Positions 26,435-36,006 of a stretch of 48,706 nucleotides of DNA are shown one piece after another. The position numbers and the translations under genes were made by a program. The stretch is from Clostridia bacterium (GTDB lineage Bacteria > Bacillota > Clostridia > Lutisporales > Lutisporaceae), in NCBI GenBank assembly GCA_029238945.1, contig JAQZBM010000002.1, forward strand, positions 1-48,706. The letters run 5' to 3'. The notes under the pieces are model-generated. The model searched no databases, was not told the DNA's origin, and saw only the letters and a list, made by a program, of their open reading frames with translations. Numbering within the stretch: the stretch's first letter is position 1; every line of letters starts with the position of its first letter.

Positions 26435-27853
26435 TCACCCCGCATTAACTTCTAACTCTTCCTGCTCATCCCTTTTAATTTTTACAAATCTATCCGTCAA
26501 TACAAGTATGGCTGGCATAACTAGTACTGTGCTCAATAAAGCGAAAGAGATATTTATTAATGTCATCATACCAAAATTACTTAAGATTTTAAAGTCCGAT
26601 ATCGTAAGGGCACTAAATCCGCCTATAGTAGTGAAGGCTGAAGCAAATATGGCTTTGCCTATCTTGCTGATGGCTGTTGCCACAGCTTCGGTGCTTGAAG
26701 ATGCGAGCTTCCGTTCTTCAAAAAATCTCTCCATCACCAATATGGTGAACTCCGTTCCAATACCTATAATCAATGCTCCTAAGGTTGAAGTCAGGGGAGT
26801 ATACTGCATATCAAGCAGGTACATTGCAGCTCCGGACCAACCTACAATAAGTATAATAGGAAGAATAGGAACGAAGGCTTTTACAGGATGTCTGTAAATA
26901 AGCAGCAGTCCCAGGAATACTGCTATCATGCCCAATATTGTCATTTTATATCGTCCTGAAGTTAAGGCAGACATCATTTCCACATCCAGCACAGACTTGC
27001 CGGTAATGGTGATATCAAAATATGAAGGAGTGTTCTCCGCAACATAAGTATTCAGGCTGTCTATAAAGCTTTTCAAATCACCAGCCTCCAGATGTTTTAT
27101 TCCTACAGTGATAACACCTTTTGACATATCCTCCTTTAGCAAAAGCTTTAGCTGGCTGCTTGGCATATCAGCAATAAATTCTTCAACATCAGCTGCAGTC
27201 GGCGCTTGATTATTATTTGCTTGTCTTACAACGGTTGTGATTGATTTGCTTTCCACAACCACCTCCGGAAATTCCTCAGGCAGGACTTGAGTAATGCTGT
27301 CAATCCACTGAAGGCCTTCCTCGCTTATAACATTCTCTGCAGAATACAGGATGGAGACTTGATCCGTAGTTCCGACAATATCCCTGAGTCTATGAATATC
27401 CTTTAGCTCTTGTGTATCTTGAGGCATGAAGGTTTCTACGTCAGTTTCCACTCCGATTTGCATATCGGCCCATATGCCCGCTCCGGCTGTAATGAAAGCC
27501 AGCAGTATTATAAGCCATTTAAGCTTAACAATCTTTTTTACAAGCTTGTATAAAAATGCTTCGAAGGTTGATTTACTGTTGATTTTTTTCTTGCTCTGAG
27601 ATTTTTTAACAGAGAAGAAGCGGTCCCTGGTATATAAAATAGGAATAGCGAAAAGCAATCCTATAAAGAAGCTTACAACCATACCTATAGTCAGCATCTT
27701 GCCAAAATCCTGAATCATCGGTACTGGTGATGTATATAGGGCAAGAAAGCCAAGACCTGTAGCCACCAAGGCAGTCAGGATTGCAGGTGCCATTTTGGTT
27801 ATTGCAGCTGCTGCACTTTTTATACTTTGTTTCTCTGTAATATTTCTAATCAT
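26435..27853 (-). CDS. MMPL/RND-type exporter, C-terminal part of a split protein
   Basis: The 472 residues begin in the cytoplasmic loop after helix 4 of an RND protein: helices 5-6 (AILTALVATGLGFLALYTSPVP, MLTIGMVVSFFIGLLFAIPIL), then helix 7, a second outside domain (about 125-305) and helices 8-12 with IGIGTEFTILVMERFFEER. Joined to the upstream gene it gives one complete MMPL/HAE3 protein of about 970 residues with nothing missing. The ATG overlaps the stop of the upstream gene as ATGA, so translation is coupled. Whether the two halves work as separate chains or the break is a recent frameshift cannot be told here. Confidence 0.85.
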   Translation of the reverse strand: MIRNITEKQSIKSAAAAITKMAPAILTALVATGLGFLALYTSPVPMIQDFGKMLTIGMVVSFFIGLLFAIPILYTRDRFFSVKKSQSKKKINSKSTFEAFLYKLVKKIVKLKWLIILLAFITAGAGIWADMQIGVETDVETFMPQDTQELKDIHRLRDIVGTTDQVSILYSAENVISEEGLQWIDSITQVLPEEFPEVVVESKSITTVVRQANNNQAPTAADVEEFIADMPSSQLKLLLKEDMSKGVITVGIKHLEAGDLKSFIDSLNTYVAENTPSYFDITITGKSVLDVEMMSALTSGRYKMTILGMIAVFLGLLLIYRHPVKAFVPILPIILIVGWSGAAMYLLDMQYTPLTSTLGALIIGIGTEFTILVMERFFEERKLASSSTEAVATAISKIGKAIFASAFTTIGGFSALTISDFKILSNFGMMTLINISFALLSTVLVMPAILVLTDRFVKIKRDEQEELEVNAG

Positions 27854-29352
27854 ATATCTTCTTCTACCTCCATCTCTTCAGAGTACCTGCTTTGGAACTG
27901 TATTGCATAATCGATGCCTAAACCTATCAGTATGGGGAATACTGCCATGGAGACCATTGTAACGGGTATTTTCAGCCATCCCATAAGTCCCACCGTACCA
28001 ACTACAGCTATGATAATAGTAAGGAGGGGCAGCAGACTCCATTTTACTCTGAAGGTTAAAAGCAGTACGATTATCATGAATACTACAGACAGTCCCATCA
28101 TTTTCTGCATGCTGTTTTTCATGGAGGTTCGTATTGCATTGTCAAGGACAGGTTTTCCTGAGACTATAACGTCCACAGACTCCATGGGGTTTTTATTTAT
28201 GAAATCCTTTATTGCTGTCACAATTTCACTTTTTGCCCCATCAGACACATTCCCGTTCAGCCTGACAATGAAAAGCATATATTTGTCATCAAGGATTAGT
28301 TCTTCAAAAATACTTCTCAAATCGCCGTTATCATCATATATCATTTTGTCCAGTGTTTTCTGACTGCTTGGGATAGAAGGAGTCAAAGCATCAGAATAGG
28401 AGACCATAGTGCTCAGATTGTCACTGATAGTCAGCAGGCTGCTGCCTAGCTCAGAAAGACCACCGGAAAGAGATTTCAGATTATCCAGCTTGCTTAATTG
28501 AGAATTCATCATAGAATCAACACTGCCCAACTGCTGGCTGAGTCCGTTTTTGATGCCGGCAAGACCAATAATGGTATTCTCGGGTACAGTGGGAAGGGCA
28601 GCACTATTCTTTGATATTGCAGTCATTTTCTCTGAAGCCTGCATAAGCTGAGAACTCATTTGCTCCAGCTGCTTCAATTGCTGCTGCGTTTCCAATCCCA
28701 GCTCCGGGGAGCTTTGGAGATTGGTGCTTAGAGTCTGCAGGTTCATTGCAGCGCCCTTCAGCTGTTCACCGAAGCTTGAGTACCCATTTACCAGCGTGGT
28801 TGTTCCTTCCTTCAGCTTCTCTTGGCCTTGCATCATCTTTGCAAGGCCGGCGTTCAACTCCTCCAGCTTTGTATCTAAATCCGGCAGTGCCGGCTGTGCA
28901 GCTGCACTCTCAGACAAATTGTCGCTTATATCCTGAAGCTTAGAACCCATGGTGCTTAATCCTTCGGAAACCTCAGTTATTCCGTCCTTATATTTTTCAT
29001 ATTGCTTTTCTGAAATTTGATTCACTACGGTAACAGGACTAAGGATGGAATAAATCTCATCATAGTGCTTTATGGAGTCTTGCAGCTCCTTCAGATTTTT
29101 AAGGTTTTCTGCTGTGAGAAGGCTGGCTGAAGCTTCTCCTTCAAACAAGACCATAATGGACTCTCCGCCAAACTCTGATTCAAGGGCTATGTTATCCTGA
29201 TAAATTTTGGTATCTGCTCTTATCAAGGTCTCATTGCCTGTTGCCATGCTGACGTTTCGAACGCCTGCTGCTAAGACTAATACTACGATTAGGGTGATTG
29301 AAATAATCTTAATCGGATTTCTTGTTATGAGCTTTGTAATAAATGTGAGCAA
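27850..29352 (-). CDS. MMPL/RND-type exporter, N-terminal part with coiled-coil insert
   Basis: The 500-residue product has helix 1 (about 13-33), a large outside domain, and helices 2-4 ending in ILIGLGIDYAIQFQSRYSEEM, the RND helix-4 motif. The outside domain carries an insert at about residues 120-330 rich in LxxG and heptad repeats (KLEELNAGLAKMMQGQEKLKEG), like YhgE-type coiled coils. The start is TTG at 29352 with GGGGA upstream. A promoter and an operator-like inverted repeat precede it; the C-terminal half and a TetR gene follow. It likely exports lipids or hydrophobic drugs. Confidence 0.87.
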   Translation of the reverse strand: MLTFITKLITRNPIKIISITLIVVLVLAAGVRNVSMATGNETLIRADTKIYQDNIALESEFGGESIMVLFEGEASASLLTAENLKNLKELQDSIKHYDEIYSILSPVTVVNQISEKQYEKYKDGITEVSEGLSTMGSKLQDISDNLSESAAAQPALPDLDTKLEELNAGLAKMMQGQEKLKEGTTTLVNGYSSFGEQLKGAAMNLQTLSTNLQSSPELGLETQQQLKQLEQMSSQLMQASEKMTAISKNSAALPTVPENTIIGLAGIKNGLSQQLGSVDSMMNSQLSKLDNLKSLSGGLSELGSSLLTISDNLSTMVSYSDALTPSIPSSQKTLDKMIYDDNGDLRSIFEELILDDKYMLFIVRLNGNVSDGAKSEIVTAIKDFINKNPMESVDVIVSGKPVLDNAIRTSMKNSMQKMMGLSVVFMIIVLLLTFRVKWSLLPLLTIIIAVVGTVGLMGWLKIPVTMVSMAVFPILIGLGIDYAIQFQSRYSEEMEVEEDI

Positions 29353-29393
29353 ACTAATTTCCCCTTTCTGTTCATAAAAAAAGCGCTTTTACG

Positions 29394-29445
29394 AATGTTA
29401 GTGCTAACTTACATTGATGATAATACAAATTAGATATTATGTCAA
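29394..29445 (-). promoter_or_regulatory. Promoter and operator of the split MMPL operon
   Basis: Minus strand: TTGACA (29440-29445), 17-nt spacer, TATCAT (29417-29422). Directly downstream, over the start point, lies GTTAG-TG-CTAAC (29397-29408), inside a wider imperfect repeat that begins AATGT and ends ACATT (29394-29415). This is a fitting site for the TetR protein of the operon. Confidence 0.75.
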
Positions 29446-29465
29446 TATATACTTTTTAGGCAAAA

Positions 29466-29514
29466 AGAAAAGCCCGCCGTTCATGTCATAAAGACAAGAT
29501 GGCGGGCTTTATTG
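29466..29514 (-). terminator. Terminator of the marR-ABC operon
   Basis: AGCCCGCC (29471-29478) pairs with GGCGGGCT (29501-29508); on the minus strand an A/T-rich run follows. Confidence 0.85.
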
Positions 29515-29522
29515 GTTATCAG

Positions 29523-31409
29523 CTATACAGCTTGCGAGCCTTCGAACTGACTGTTGTAAAGTGCAGCATAGAAGCCGCCTTTTGCAAGCAGTTCCTTGTG
29601 ATTTCCCTGCTCGACTATATCTCCGTTATTCATTACCAGTATCAAGTCAGCATCTCGAATTGTTGATAATCTGTGGGCTATTATAAAGCTGGTACGGTTT
29701 TTCATCAGGTTATTCATAGCTTTTTGGATTTGCAGCTCAGTACGAGTATCCACAGAGCTTGTTGCTTCATCCAGTATCAAAATCTTCGGATCTGCAAGGA
29801 TGGCTCTGGCAATAGTAATAAGCTGCTTCTGGCCTTGGGACACATTGGATGCTTCTTCGTTCAGCACCATATTATAGCCGTCAGGCAGTGTATGCACGAA
29901 GCTGTCTACGTGAGCTGCCCTTGCAGCAGCCTTGACCTCTTCATCAGTTGCATTCAACCGTCCGTAGCGGATGTTGTTCATTATACTGTCGTTGTAGAGC
30001 CAGGTGTCCTGAAGAACCATTCCAAACATAGAACGCAGGTCACTTCGGCTAAAATCTTTTATATCATGACCATCCACCAGGATTGCGCCTTCATTTACAT
30101 CATAGAAGCGCATCAGAAGCTTAACCACAGTAGTTTTTCCTGCTCCCGTCGGCCCGACGATTGCGACCCTTTGACCGGGCTTAATATGTGCAGAGAAATC
30201 ATTTATGATTATTTTATCAGAGTTATACCCAAAGTGAACCTTCTTAAACTCAACACTTCCTTGTACTTCATCAAGCTTAACGGGATTTGCAGCTTCAGGC
30301 ACCTCTTCCTCCTCTGCCAGGAACTCAAAAACACGTTCCGCTGATGCGGCAGTTTGCTGTAGTACGTTGGATACATTGGCAAGCTGAGCTATAGGCTGAG
30401 TAAATTGGCGTACATATTGTATGAAGGCTTGAATGTCTCCTACCTCTATAGTTCTTTTTATAGCCAGCCAGCCGCCCAAAACGCTTACTCCAACATAGCC
30501 TATATTCCCTACAAAGCTCATGATAGGCATCATCATACCTGACAGAAACTGAGATTTCCAAGCCACTCCGTAAAGCTTGCTATTCAGACCTTCAAACTTC
30601 TCAATGCTTTTCTCTTCGCCATTAAAGGCTTTTACTACAATGTGGCCTCCATACATCTCTTCTATATGACCGTTCAGATTTCCCAGCAAATCCTGCTGCT
30701 GTTTGAAATACTTCTGGGAGCGCTTTACCACGAACATAATAAGCATCATTGATACCGGAAGGATGAAAAGTGTAACCAAGGTCATAGACCAGCTTATGCT
30801 CAGCATCATTACCAGTACGCCGATTACTGTTGTAAATGATGTGATTATCTGAGTAAGGCTCTGATTTAGAGTCTGGCTCAAAGTATCCACATCATTGGTA
30901 ATACGTGACAGCACTTCTCCATGGTTTGTGCCGTCAAAGTATTTAAGAGGCATACGATTTATTTTCTCTGATATATCCTTTCTGAAGCCATAGCTTATTT
31001 TCATAGATACACCGGACATGATGAAGCCTTGTATATAGCTGAACAATGAACTTAGCAGGTATAAGCCGGCCAGGGTAAGCAATATGCCTCCGATGTACTC
31101 AAAATCAATACCTGTACCGGTGCCTGTAAGCTTACCCATTAAGCCTTCGAAAAGATTTGTTGTAGCTTTACCCAGTATTTTGGGGCCTGCTATTGAGAAT
31201 AAGGCACTGGCAGCTGCAAATATAAATACTATGATTATTTGCAGCTTATATACGCTCAAATGCTTTATAAGCTTTTTCATTGTACCTTTAAAGTTGCGGG
31301 CTTTCTCTCCACCGTGCATCATTCCCCCTCCCGGAGGGCCTCCCATAGGTCCGCGGTGTCGAGGTCCCATCTGGCGTTGGCTGTTAGCTCTCATATTACC
31401 TTCACTCAT
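29523..31409 (-). CDS. ABC exporter half-transporter, canonical ATPase subunit
   Basis: A 628-residue half transporter: glycine/proline-rich N-terminus, six helices (about 55-360) and an ATPase domain. The domain has Walker A GPTGAGKTT, Walker B ILILDEATSSVD with the catalytic Glu, and the H-loop His in IAHRLS. Its signature is NVSQGQKQ, with Gln in place of the usual first Gly. It corresponds to the consensus partner of heterodimeric exporters such as TM287/288 and LmrCD, which expel drugs. It overlaps the upstream subunit gene by 4 nt. Confidence 0.93.
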   Translation of the reverse strand: MSEGNMRANSQRQMGPRHRGPMGGPPGGGMMHGGEKARNFKGTMKKLIKHLSVYKLQIIIVFIFAAASALFSIAGPKILGKATTNLFEGLMGKLTGTGTGIDFEYIGGILLTLAGLYLLSSLFSYIQGFIMSGVSMKISYGFRKDISEKINRMPLKYFDGTNHGEVLSRITNDVDTLSQTLNQSLTQIITSFTTVIGVLVMMLSISWSMTLVTLFILPVSMMLIMFVVKRSQKYFKQQQDLLGNLNGHIEEMYGGHIVVKAFNGEEKSIEKFEGLNSKLYGVAWKSQFLSGMMMPIMSFVGNIGYVGVSVLGGWLAIKRTIEVGDIQAFIQYVRQFTQPIAQLANVSNVLQQTAASAERVFEFLAEEEEVPEAANPVKLDEVQGSVEFKKVHFGYNSDKIIINDFSAHIKPGQRVAIVGPTGAGKTTVVKLLMRFYDVNEGAILVDGHDIKDFSRSDLRSMFGMVLQDTWLYNDSIMNNIRYGRLNATDEEVKAAARAAHVDSFVHTLPDGYNMVLNEEASNVSQGQKQLITIARAILADPKILILDEATSSVDTRTELQIQKAMNNLMKNRTSFIIAHRLSTIRDADLILVMNNGDIVEQGNHKELLAKGGFYAALYNSQFEGSQAV

Positions 31410-33628
31410 GCTAATTCCTCCTTTGAGAGCTGTGATAAAGCGATTTCTTGATAGGTCTCGCAGCCTTCCATAAGCTCTTTGTGGGTGCCTATGCCTACGA
31501 CCCTTCCATCCTCAAGAACTATTATCTGCTCAGCATTCATAATTGTTGATATACGTTGTGCTACTATTAATACAGTACTTTCCTCAGTATGAGTCTTGAG
31601 GGCTTTTCTAAGAGCTGCATCGGTCTTAAAGTCAAGAGCTGAGAAGCTGTCATCAAAAATGTAGATTTCCGGCTTCTTCACCAAAGCGCGGGCAATTGAC
31701 AATCTCTGCTTCTGACCGCCTGATACATTGGAACCGCCTTGTGAAATCTCTGATTCAAAGCCCTCCGGCTTTTCGTTGATAAATTCCAGAGCTTGAGCTA
31801 TCTCTGCGGCTTCGTTTATTTCAGCCTTTGCAGCATTTTCATCGGCCAGCCTTAAGTTGGACTCTATAGTGCCGCTGAACAATGCTCCCTTTTGAGGTAC
31901 ATAGCCGATTTTGTCCCGGAGGTCATGCTGAGCGACCTCTCTTATATCTACTCCGTCAATAAGGACCTTGCCCTCCGTCACGTCATAGAAACGGGGGATA
32001 AGGTTTATTAGTGTAGTTTTGCCTGAACCGGTAGAACCAATAAAGGCTGTAGTCTGTCCCGGAAGTGCTTTGAAGCTTACATCCTTCAAGGCATCATCTT
32101 CGGCCCCGGGATATCTGAAGCTTACATTCTTAAATTCAATGACTCCTTTGACTTTATCAAAGCTCATAGGCTCCTTCGGATCTGTTATAGTCGGCTTGGT
32201 TTCCAATACTTCAGCAACACGCTGGGCAGAAACCGATGCCCTTGGAATCATGATAAACATCATGGAAAGCATCAGGAATGAGAACAAAATCTGCATAGCA
32301 TACTGCATAAATGCCATCATATCGCCAACCTGCATAGCCGATTCTGCAATCTGGTGTGCTCCTACCCATACAATAAGCAGTGTCACAGCATTCATTACAA
32401 GCATCATGGCAGGCATCATAAACACCATTATACGGTTTACAAAAAGGTTTGTATCAGTAAGCTCTCGGTTTGCCTTATCGAAGCGGTTTTCTTCGAATTC
32501 CTGAGTATTGAAGGCTCTGATTACCATCATGCCTGTAAGGTTCTCACGGGTAACTAAATTCAGTCTGTCAATAAGCTTCTGAATTATTTTAAACTTTGGC
32601 ATTGCAACAGAAAATACTACCAGTATCAAGCCTACCAGTACAATAACTGCAAGGGCGATTATCCATGACATGGAATAGCTTTTGCCCAAAGCTTTTATTA
32701 TACCGCCTACGCCCATAATCGGAGCATAGATTACCATTCTCATCATTATAACTATTAGCATTTGAATCTGAGTTATATCATTGGTGGTTCTTGTAATCAG
32801 TGAGGCGGTTGAGAATTTATCAAACTCTGTATTCGAAAAGCCTTCTACTCTTGTGAATATATCTCTGCGAAGGTTCCTTGAAAGTCCGGCTGCTGCACGG
32901 GCAGACAAGAAGCCTACCGCAACGGTGCTGGCTGCTCCGATTAAGGAGATAAGAAGCATAAGCGCTCCCACCTTGATTATATAGCTGCTTTGGATTTTGT
33001 TCGTATCTATTCCAATGGCCTTGTACTCTTCCTTAATCGGAAGGACTGCAGCCTGAGTAATCATATTATCTCCCAGTGCTGTAAATTGCTCATTCATGGA
33101 TTCGGTTATCTCTTCGCGCTGCCCTGCCGGAAGCTCCGCAAATAAAGCAAACAAGTCTGTGTTTGCCGGAAGCTTGGTACCGTTAAATTCTATAATCCCG
33201 TCCTTTGCTTCGGCCTTCGCTTTATCAATGCCTGAGACAGCCAAAAGAGCTTTGCCCATTACAGAGTTCATATTATCTATTTGGCTTTCGTCAATATCGT
33301 TGAGGATATAAATCGGCTCTTCCGCCAAAATCGGATAAGCCTTAAGGTTCTTTTCATAGTCTGCATCTGTTTTATCTATCAGTATGTAGCTTCCAAGTAT
33401 TGCTTCCTTTTCGCTTTCACTCATGAAAATTGTAAGCTTATTCATGGTACTTTCTCTTACGGCCGTTGGCACCGCATTAACAATACCGCCCTGTTGGATG
33501 CCTTTATTTACTATATCAGACATGTAATCCGGCAGGGAAAGGTCGCTTATTGCCTGTACAAAAAGCAGCAAAATTACAGCTAAAATTAATGCAGAAAAGG
33601 GCTTTAAATATTTAGCTAATTTAAACAT
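31406..33628 (-). CDS. ABC exporter half-transporter, degenerate-site subunit
   Basis: A 740-residue half transporter with six helices and an ATPase domain. Walker A is GSTGSGKTT and the signature VSGGQKQR is intact, but Walker B reads IYIFDDSFSALD, with Asp for the catalytic Glu, and the H-loop reads IVAQRIS, with Gln for His. This marks it as the degenerate-site half of an asymmetric heterodimer. An extra domain of about 160 residues lies between helices 1 and 2 (about 40-200), longer than in usual family members and facing outside. It starts 14 nt after marR. Confidence 0.93.
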   Translation of the reverse strand: MFKLAKYLKPFSALILAVILLLFVQAISDLSLPDYMSDIVNKGIQQGGIVNAVPTAVRESTMNKLTIFMSESEKEAILGSYILIDKTDADYEKNLKAYPILAEEPIYILNDIDESQIDNMNSVMGKALLAVSGIDKAKAEAKDGIIEFNGTKLPANTDLFALFAELPAGQREEITESMNEQFTALGDNMITQAAVLPIKEEYKAIGIDTNKIQSSYIIKVGALMLLISLIGAASTVAVGFLSARAAAGLSRNLRRDIFTRVEGFSNTEFDKFSTASLITRTTNDITQIQMLIVIMMRMVIYAPIMGVGGIIKALGKSYSMSWIIALAVIVLVGLILVVFSVAMPKFKIIQKLIDRLNLVTRENLTGMMVIRAFNTQEFEENRFDKANRELTDTNLFVNRIMVFMMPAMMLVMNAVTLLIVWVGAHQIAESAMQVGDMMAFMQYAMQILFSFLMLSMMFIMIPRASVSAQRVAEVLETKPTITDPKEPMSFDKVKGVIEFKNVSFRYPGAEDDALKDVSFKALPGQTTAFIGSTGSGKTTLINLIPRFYDVTEGKVLIDGVDIREVAQHDLRDKIGYVPQKGALFSGTIESNLRLADENAAKAEINEAAEIAQALEFINEKPEGFESEISQGGSNVSGGQKQRLSIARALVKKPEIYIFDDSFSALDFKTDAALRKALKTHTEESTVLIVAQRISTIMNAEQIIVLEDGRVVGIGTHKELMEGCETYQEIALSQLSKEELA

Positions 33629-33642
33629 TTTTGCATCTTCTC

Positions 33643-34083
33643 CTATTCTTTGTTTCTATCAAAAATTCTTTGCAAGGCATGAAGACCCTTAAACACATCG
33701 TCCAATTCCTCTGTAGTGGCACTATTAACAATGTTCTCAAGCATTTTATCAACCTCTCTCATGTGCACCTCCAGGTTCTTCTTGAATTCGGGAGTAACAT
33801 CGACATAAACTATACGTCTATCCTCTTGGCTCCTTTTCCTCTCAATCATGCCTTGGTTCTCAAGTCTGTCAATTATTCCGGACACCGTACTGTTGGATAG
33901 TCCCATCTTCTCACTTAAATCACTTATTTTCATTTTGCCATGGCGGTATAAAGTGCGTACCAGCATCCCCTGTGGTGCAGTAATATGCATTCCTTTAAAA
34001 TTCTGGTGTATTCTATGCTTTACAGTATCCATCAGATTCCTCAATGCGGTTACTACCTCTAATCCTTTGTTAGCTTCTTCCAT
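33643..34083 (-). CDS. MarR-family regulator of the ABC exporter
   Basis: A 146-residue MarR protein with winged helix-turn-helix (MKISDLSEKMGLSNSTVSGIIDRLENQGMIERKRSQEDRR, about residues 50-90). GAGGTG precedes the ATG. It is the first gene of the operon with the two ABC genes. A 20-bp perfect palindrome overlaps its -10, so it most likely represses itself and the exporter until a drug-like ligand binds. Confidence 0.93.
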   Translation of the reverse strand: MEEANKGLEVVTALRNLMDTVKHRIHQNFKGMHITAPQGMLVRTLYRHGKMKISDLSEKMGLSNSTVSGIIDRLENQGMIERKRSQEDRRIVYVDVTPEFKKNLEVHMREVDKMLENIVNSATTEELDDVFKGLHALQRIFDRNKE

Positions 34084-34118
34084 AAGTTATTCACCTCTGT
34101 AATTTATTTCGGATTGAA

Positions 34119-34165
34119 ATATTTCGTATACGAAATATACTACTCCGGCATTTGATAATTGTCAA
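34119..34165 (-). promoter_or_regulatory. Promoter and MarR operator
   Basis: Minus strand TTGACA (34160-34165), 17-nt spacer, TAGTAT (34137-34142). The perfect palindrome ATATTTCGTATACGAAATAT (34119-34138) overlaps the -10 and the start point, the classic place for a MarR operator. Confidence 0.88.
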
Positions 34166-34247
34166 TCGGTCTGTAGAATTTTTTTGAATCAATACTATTA
34201 TTGCAGAATTGGATTGTCTATAAGCATAGTAAATGTATGAATATAAG

Positions 34248-34277
34248 TTGATATCCTTATACTAAAAATGGTATTAT
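34248..34277 (+). promoter_or_regulatory. Putative promoter of dbpA
   Basis: TTGATA at 34248-34253, 18-nt spacer, TATTAT at 34272-34277 on the plus strand, divergent from marR. Confidence 0.55.
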
Positions 34278-34339
34278 TAGGTCTGGTTTGGAAAGTAATA
34301 TAATAACAAACATAATATAGATATAGGAGATAAATGATT

Positions 34340-35794
34340 ATGAATAAAAGAAGCTTTGAGGACTTTGGCTTAAGTCAGGAAACCTTAAAGTCACTGTTTA
34401 AGCTGAGATATGAGAAGCCTACAGAGGTGCAGTACAGTGTGATACCGGAGGTGCTTAAAGGCAGGGACGTAATAGTTAAATCCCAAACTGGAAGCGGCAA
34501 GACAGCTGCCTTTGCCATACCGATTTGCGAGAAATTGGAGCTGGAGCAGAAAAATCCTCAGGTCCTTGTTCTTACTCCTACCAGAGAGCTGGCGGTGCAG
34601 GTGAAGGAGGACTTCTCACATATAGGCAGGTTTAAGAGAATAAGATGTGCAGCAGTATTTGGCAAGCAGCCTATAGACATACAGAAGCGGGAGCTTAAGC
34701 AAAGGGTGCATGTAGTAGTAGGAACACCGGGAAGAACCTCAGACCATATTGATAAGAAGAACCTCATCTTGGACGATATAAAATATCTTGTATTGGATGA
34801 GGCTGACAAAATGCTGGATATGGGCTTTATTGACCAGGTTGAGGCTATAGTCAAGCTGCTGCCGAAGGACAGAGTGACTATGCTTTTCTCAGCTACTATG
34901 CCGCAGGAAATTGAGGAAATCTGCAGAAAATATATGATAAATCCGGAGAAAATTGAGCTGCAGGCGAAGAACCCCACAGTGGAGAAGATTGCACAGTGGT
35001 ACCATGAGGTGGAGGACAGCAGGAAGTTCAGCGTGCTGAAAACTATTATCTACACGGAAAAGCCTGAAAGCTGCATACTTTTCTGCAATACCAGGGAAAA
35101 GGTGCAGGAGCTGCTCAGTGAAATGAAAAGGGAAGGCTTCTACTGTGCAGCACTGCACGGCGGCATGGAGCAAAACAAGCGCCTGGAGACAGTACAAGGC
35201 TTCAAACACGGGGAGTTCCATTTCCTGATAGCTACGGATGTAGCAGCCAGAGGCTTGCATATAGATGATGTTTCCCATGTCATAAACTATGAAGTACCCA
35301 TGGAAAATGAAAGCTATGTACATAGAATCGGCAGAACCGGGCGTGCCGGCAAGGAAGGTACTGCCATAACTCTTTCCACTAAAAGAGAGCTCAGGTTCCT
35401 GCATGAGATAGAAGAATATATACAGCACAGCATACAGGAGAAGGATATACCGACAGATAAAGAAGTGGCTGAGGGTAAGGAGGCTTTTGAAAGAAGCATA
35501 AAATCCAAGCCTAAGGCAAAGCCTGACAAGGCTGAAAGACTTAACAGGGAGATAACCAAAATACGCATAAATTCCGGTAAGAAATCTAAAATGCGGCCGG
35601 GGGACATACTTGGAGCTATAACCAGCATAGAGGGAGTCAGCGCCGATGATATAGGAATTATTGACGTTCAGGACACCTGCTCCTATGTAGAGGTTTTCGG
35701 CAAGGCAGGAGAAGTTGTAGCAAGAAAGCTCCCTACAATCAACATAAAAGGCAAGCTGCAGACTGTGAAGAAGGTAAGAATACGCAACTTTTAA
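34340..35794 (+). CDS. dbpA: DEAD-box RNA helicase, DbpA/YxiN family
   Basis: An ATP-dependent RNA helicase of 484 residues. Motifs in order: Q motif (PTEVQ), SQTGSGKTA, PTRELA, GTPGR, DEAD, SAT, ARGLHIDDV, HRIGRTGR. The last 75 residues (KMRPGDILGAITSIEGVSADDIGIIDV...) are the DbpA-type RNA-binding domain that in YxiN and DbpA directs the enzyme to hairpin 92 of 23S rRNA, so a role in 50S assembly is likely. ATG 34340 is 10 nt after AGGAG; ATG 34334 is only 4 nt away, so the later start is preferred, though either is possible. Confidence 0.94.
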   Translation: MNKRSFEDFGLSQETLKSLFKLRYEKPTEVQYSVIPEVLKGRDVIVKSQTGSGKTAAFAIPICEKLELEQKNPQVLVLTPTRELAVQVKEDFSHIGRFKRIRCAAVFGKQPIDIQKRELKQRVHVVVGTPGRTSDHIDKKNLILDDIKYLVLDEADKMLDMGFIDQVEAIVKLLPKDRVTMLFSATMPQEIEEICRKYMINPEKIELQAKNPTVEKIAQWYHEVEDSRKFSVLKTIIYTEKPESCILFCNTREKVQELLSEMKREGFYCAALHGGMEQNKRLETVQGFKHGEFHFLIATDVAARGLHIDDVSHVINYEVPMENESYVHRIGRTGRAGKEGTAITLSTKRELRFLHEIEEYIQHSIQEKDIPTDKEVAEGKEAFERSIKSKPKAKPDKAERLNREITKIRINSGKKSKMRPGDILGAITSIEGVSADDIGIIDVQDTCSYVEVFGKAGEVVARKLPTINIKGKLQTVKKVRIRNF

Positions 35795-35853
35795 TAAGAA
35801 CCCCACCCATCAAAATCAGCTATGGGACAAGGGGACAGGTACCTTGTCCCATA
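35794..35853. repeat. Short repeat copy 2 plus REP-like hairpin
   Basis: TAAGAACCCCACCCATCAA begins at the stop codon of dbpA (35794-35812), the second copy of the repeat at 24050. Nine bases later TATGGGACAAGG (35821-35832) pairs perfectly with CCTTGTCCCATA (35842-35853). Hairpins with GGGACAAGG/CCTTGTCCC are known across Firmicutes as REP-like palindromes linked to RAYT or IS200-type transposases; no transposase is present here. Confidence 0.65.
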
Positions 35854-36006
35854 ATGGTAATATTTTACGTATAACTTTGTATGAGTGAGGAGATAAAAAA
35901 CATTATTGAGGCTTTATCTGTTTAAAATAATCAGACAAAATAAAAATAGTACAGTATGATATAATAAATAGAGTAATGTTGATATCTAAGCTAAAGGAGC
36001 ATAAAA

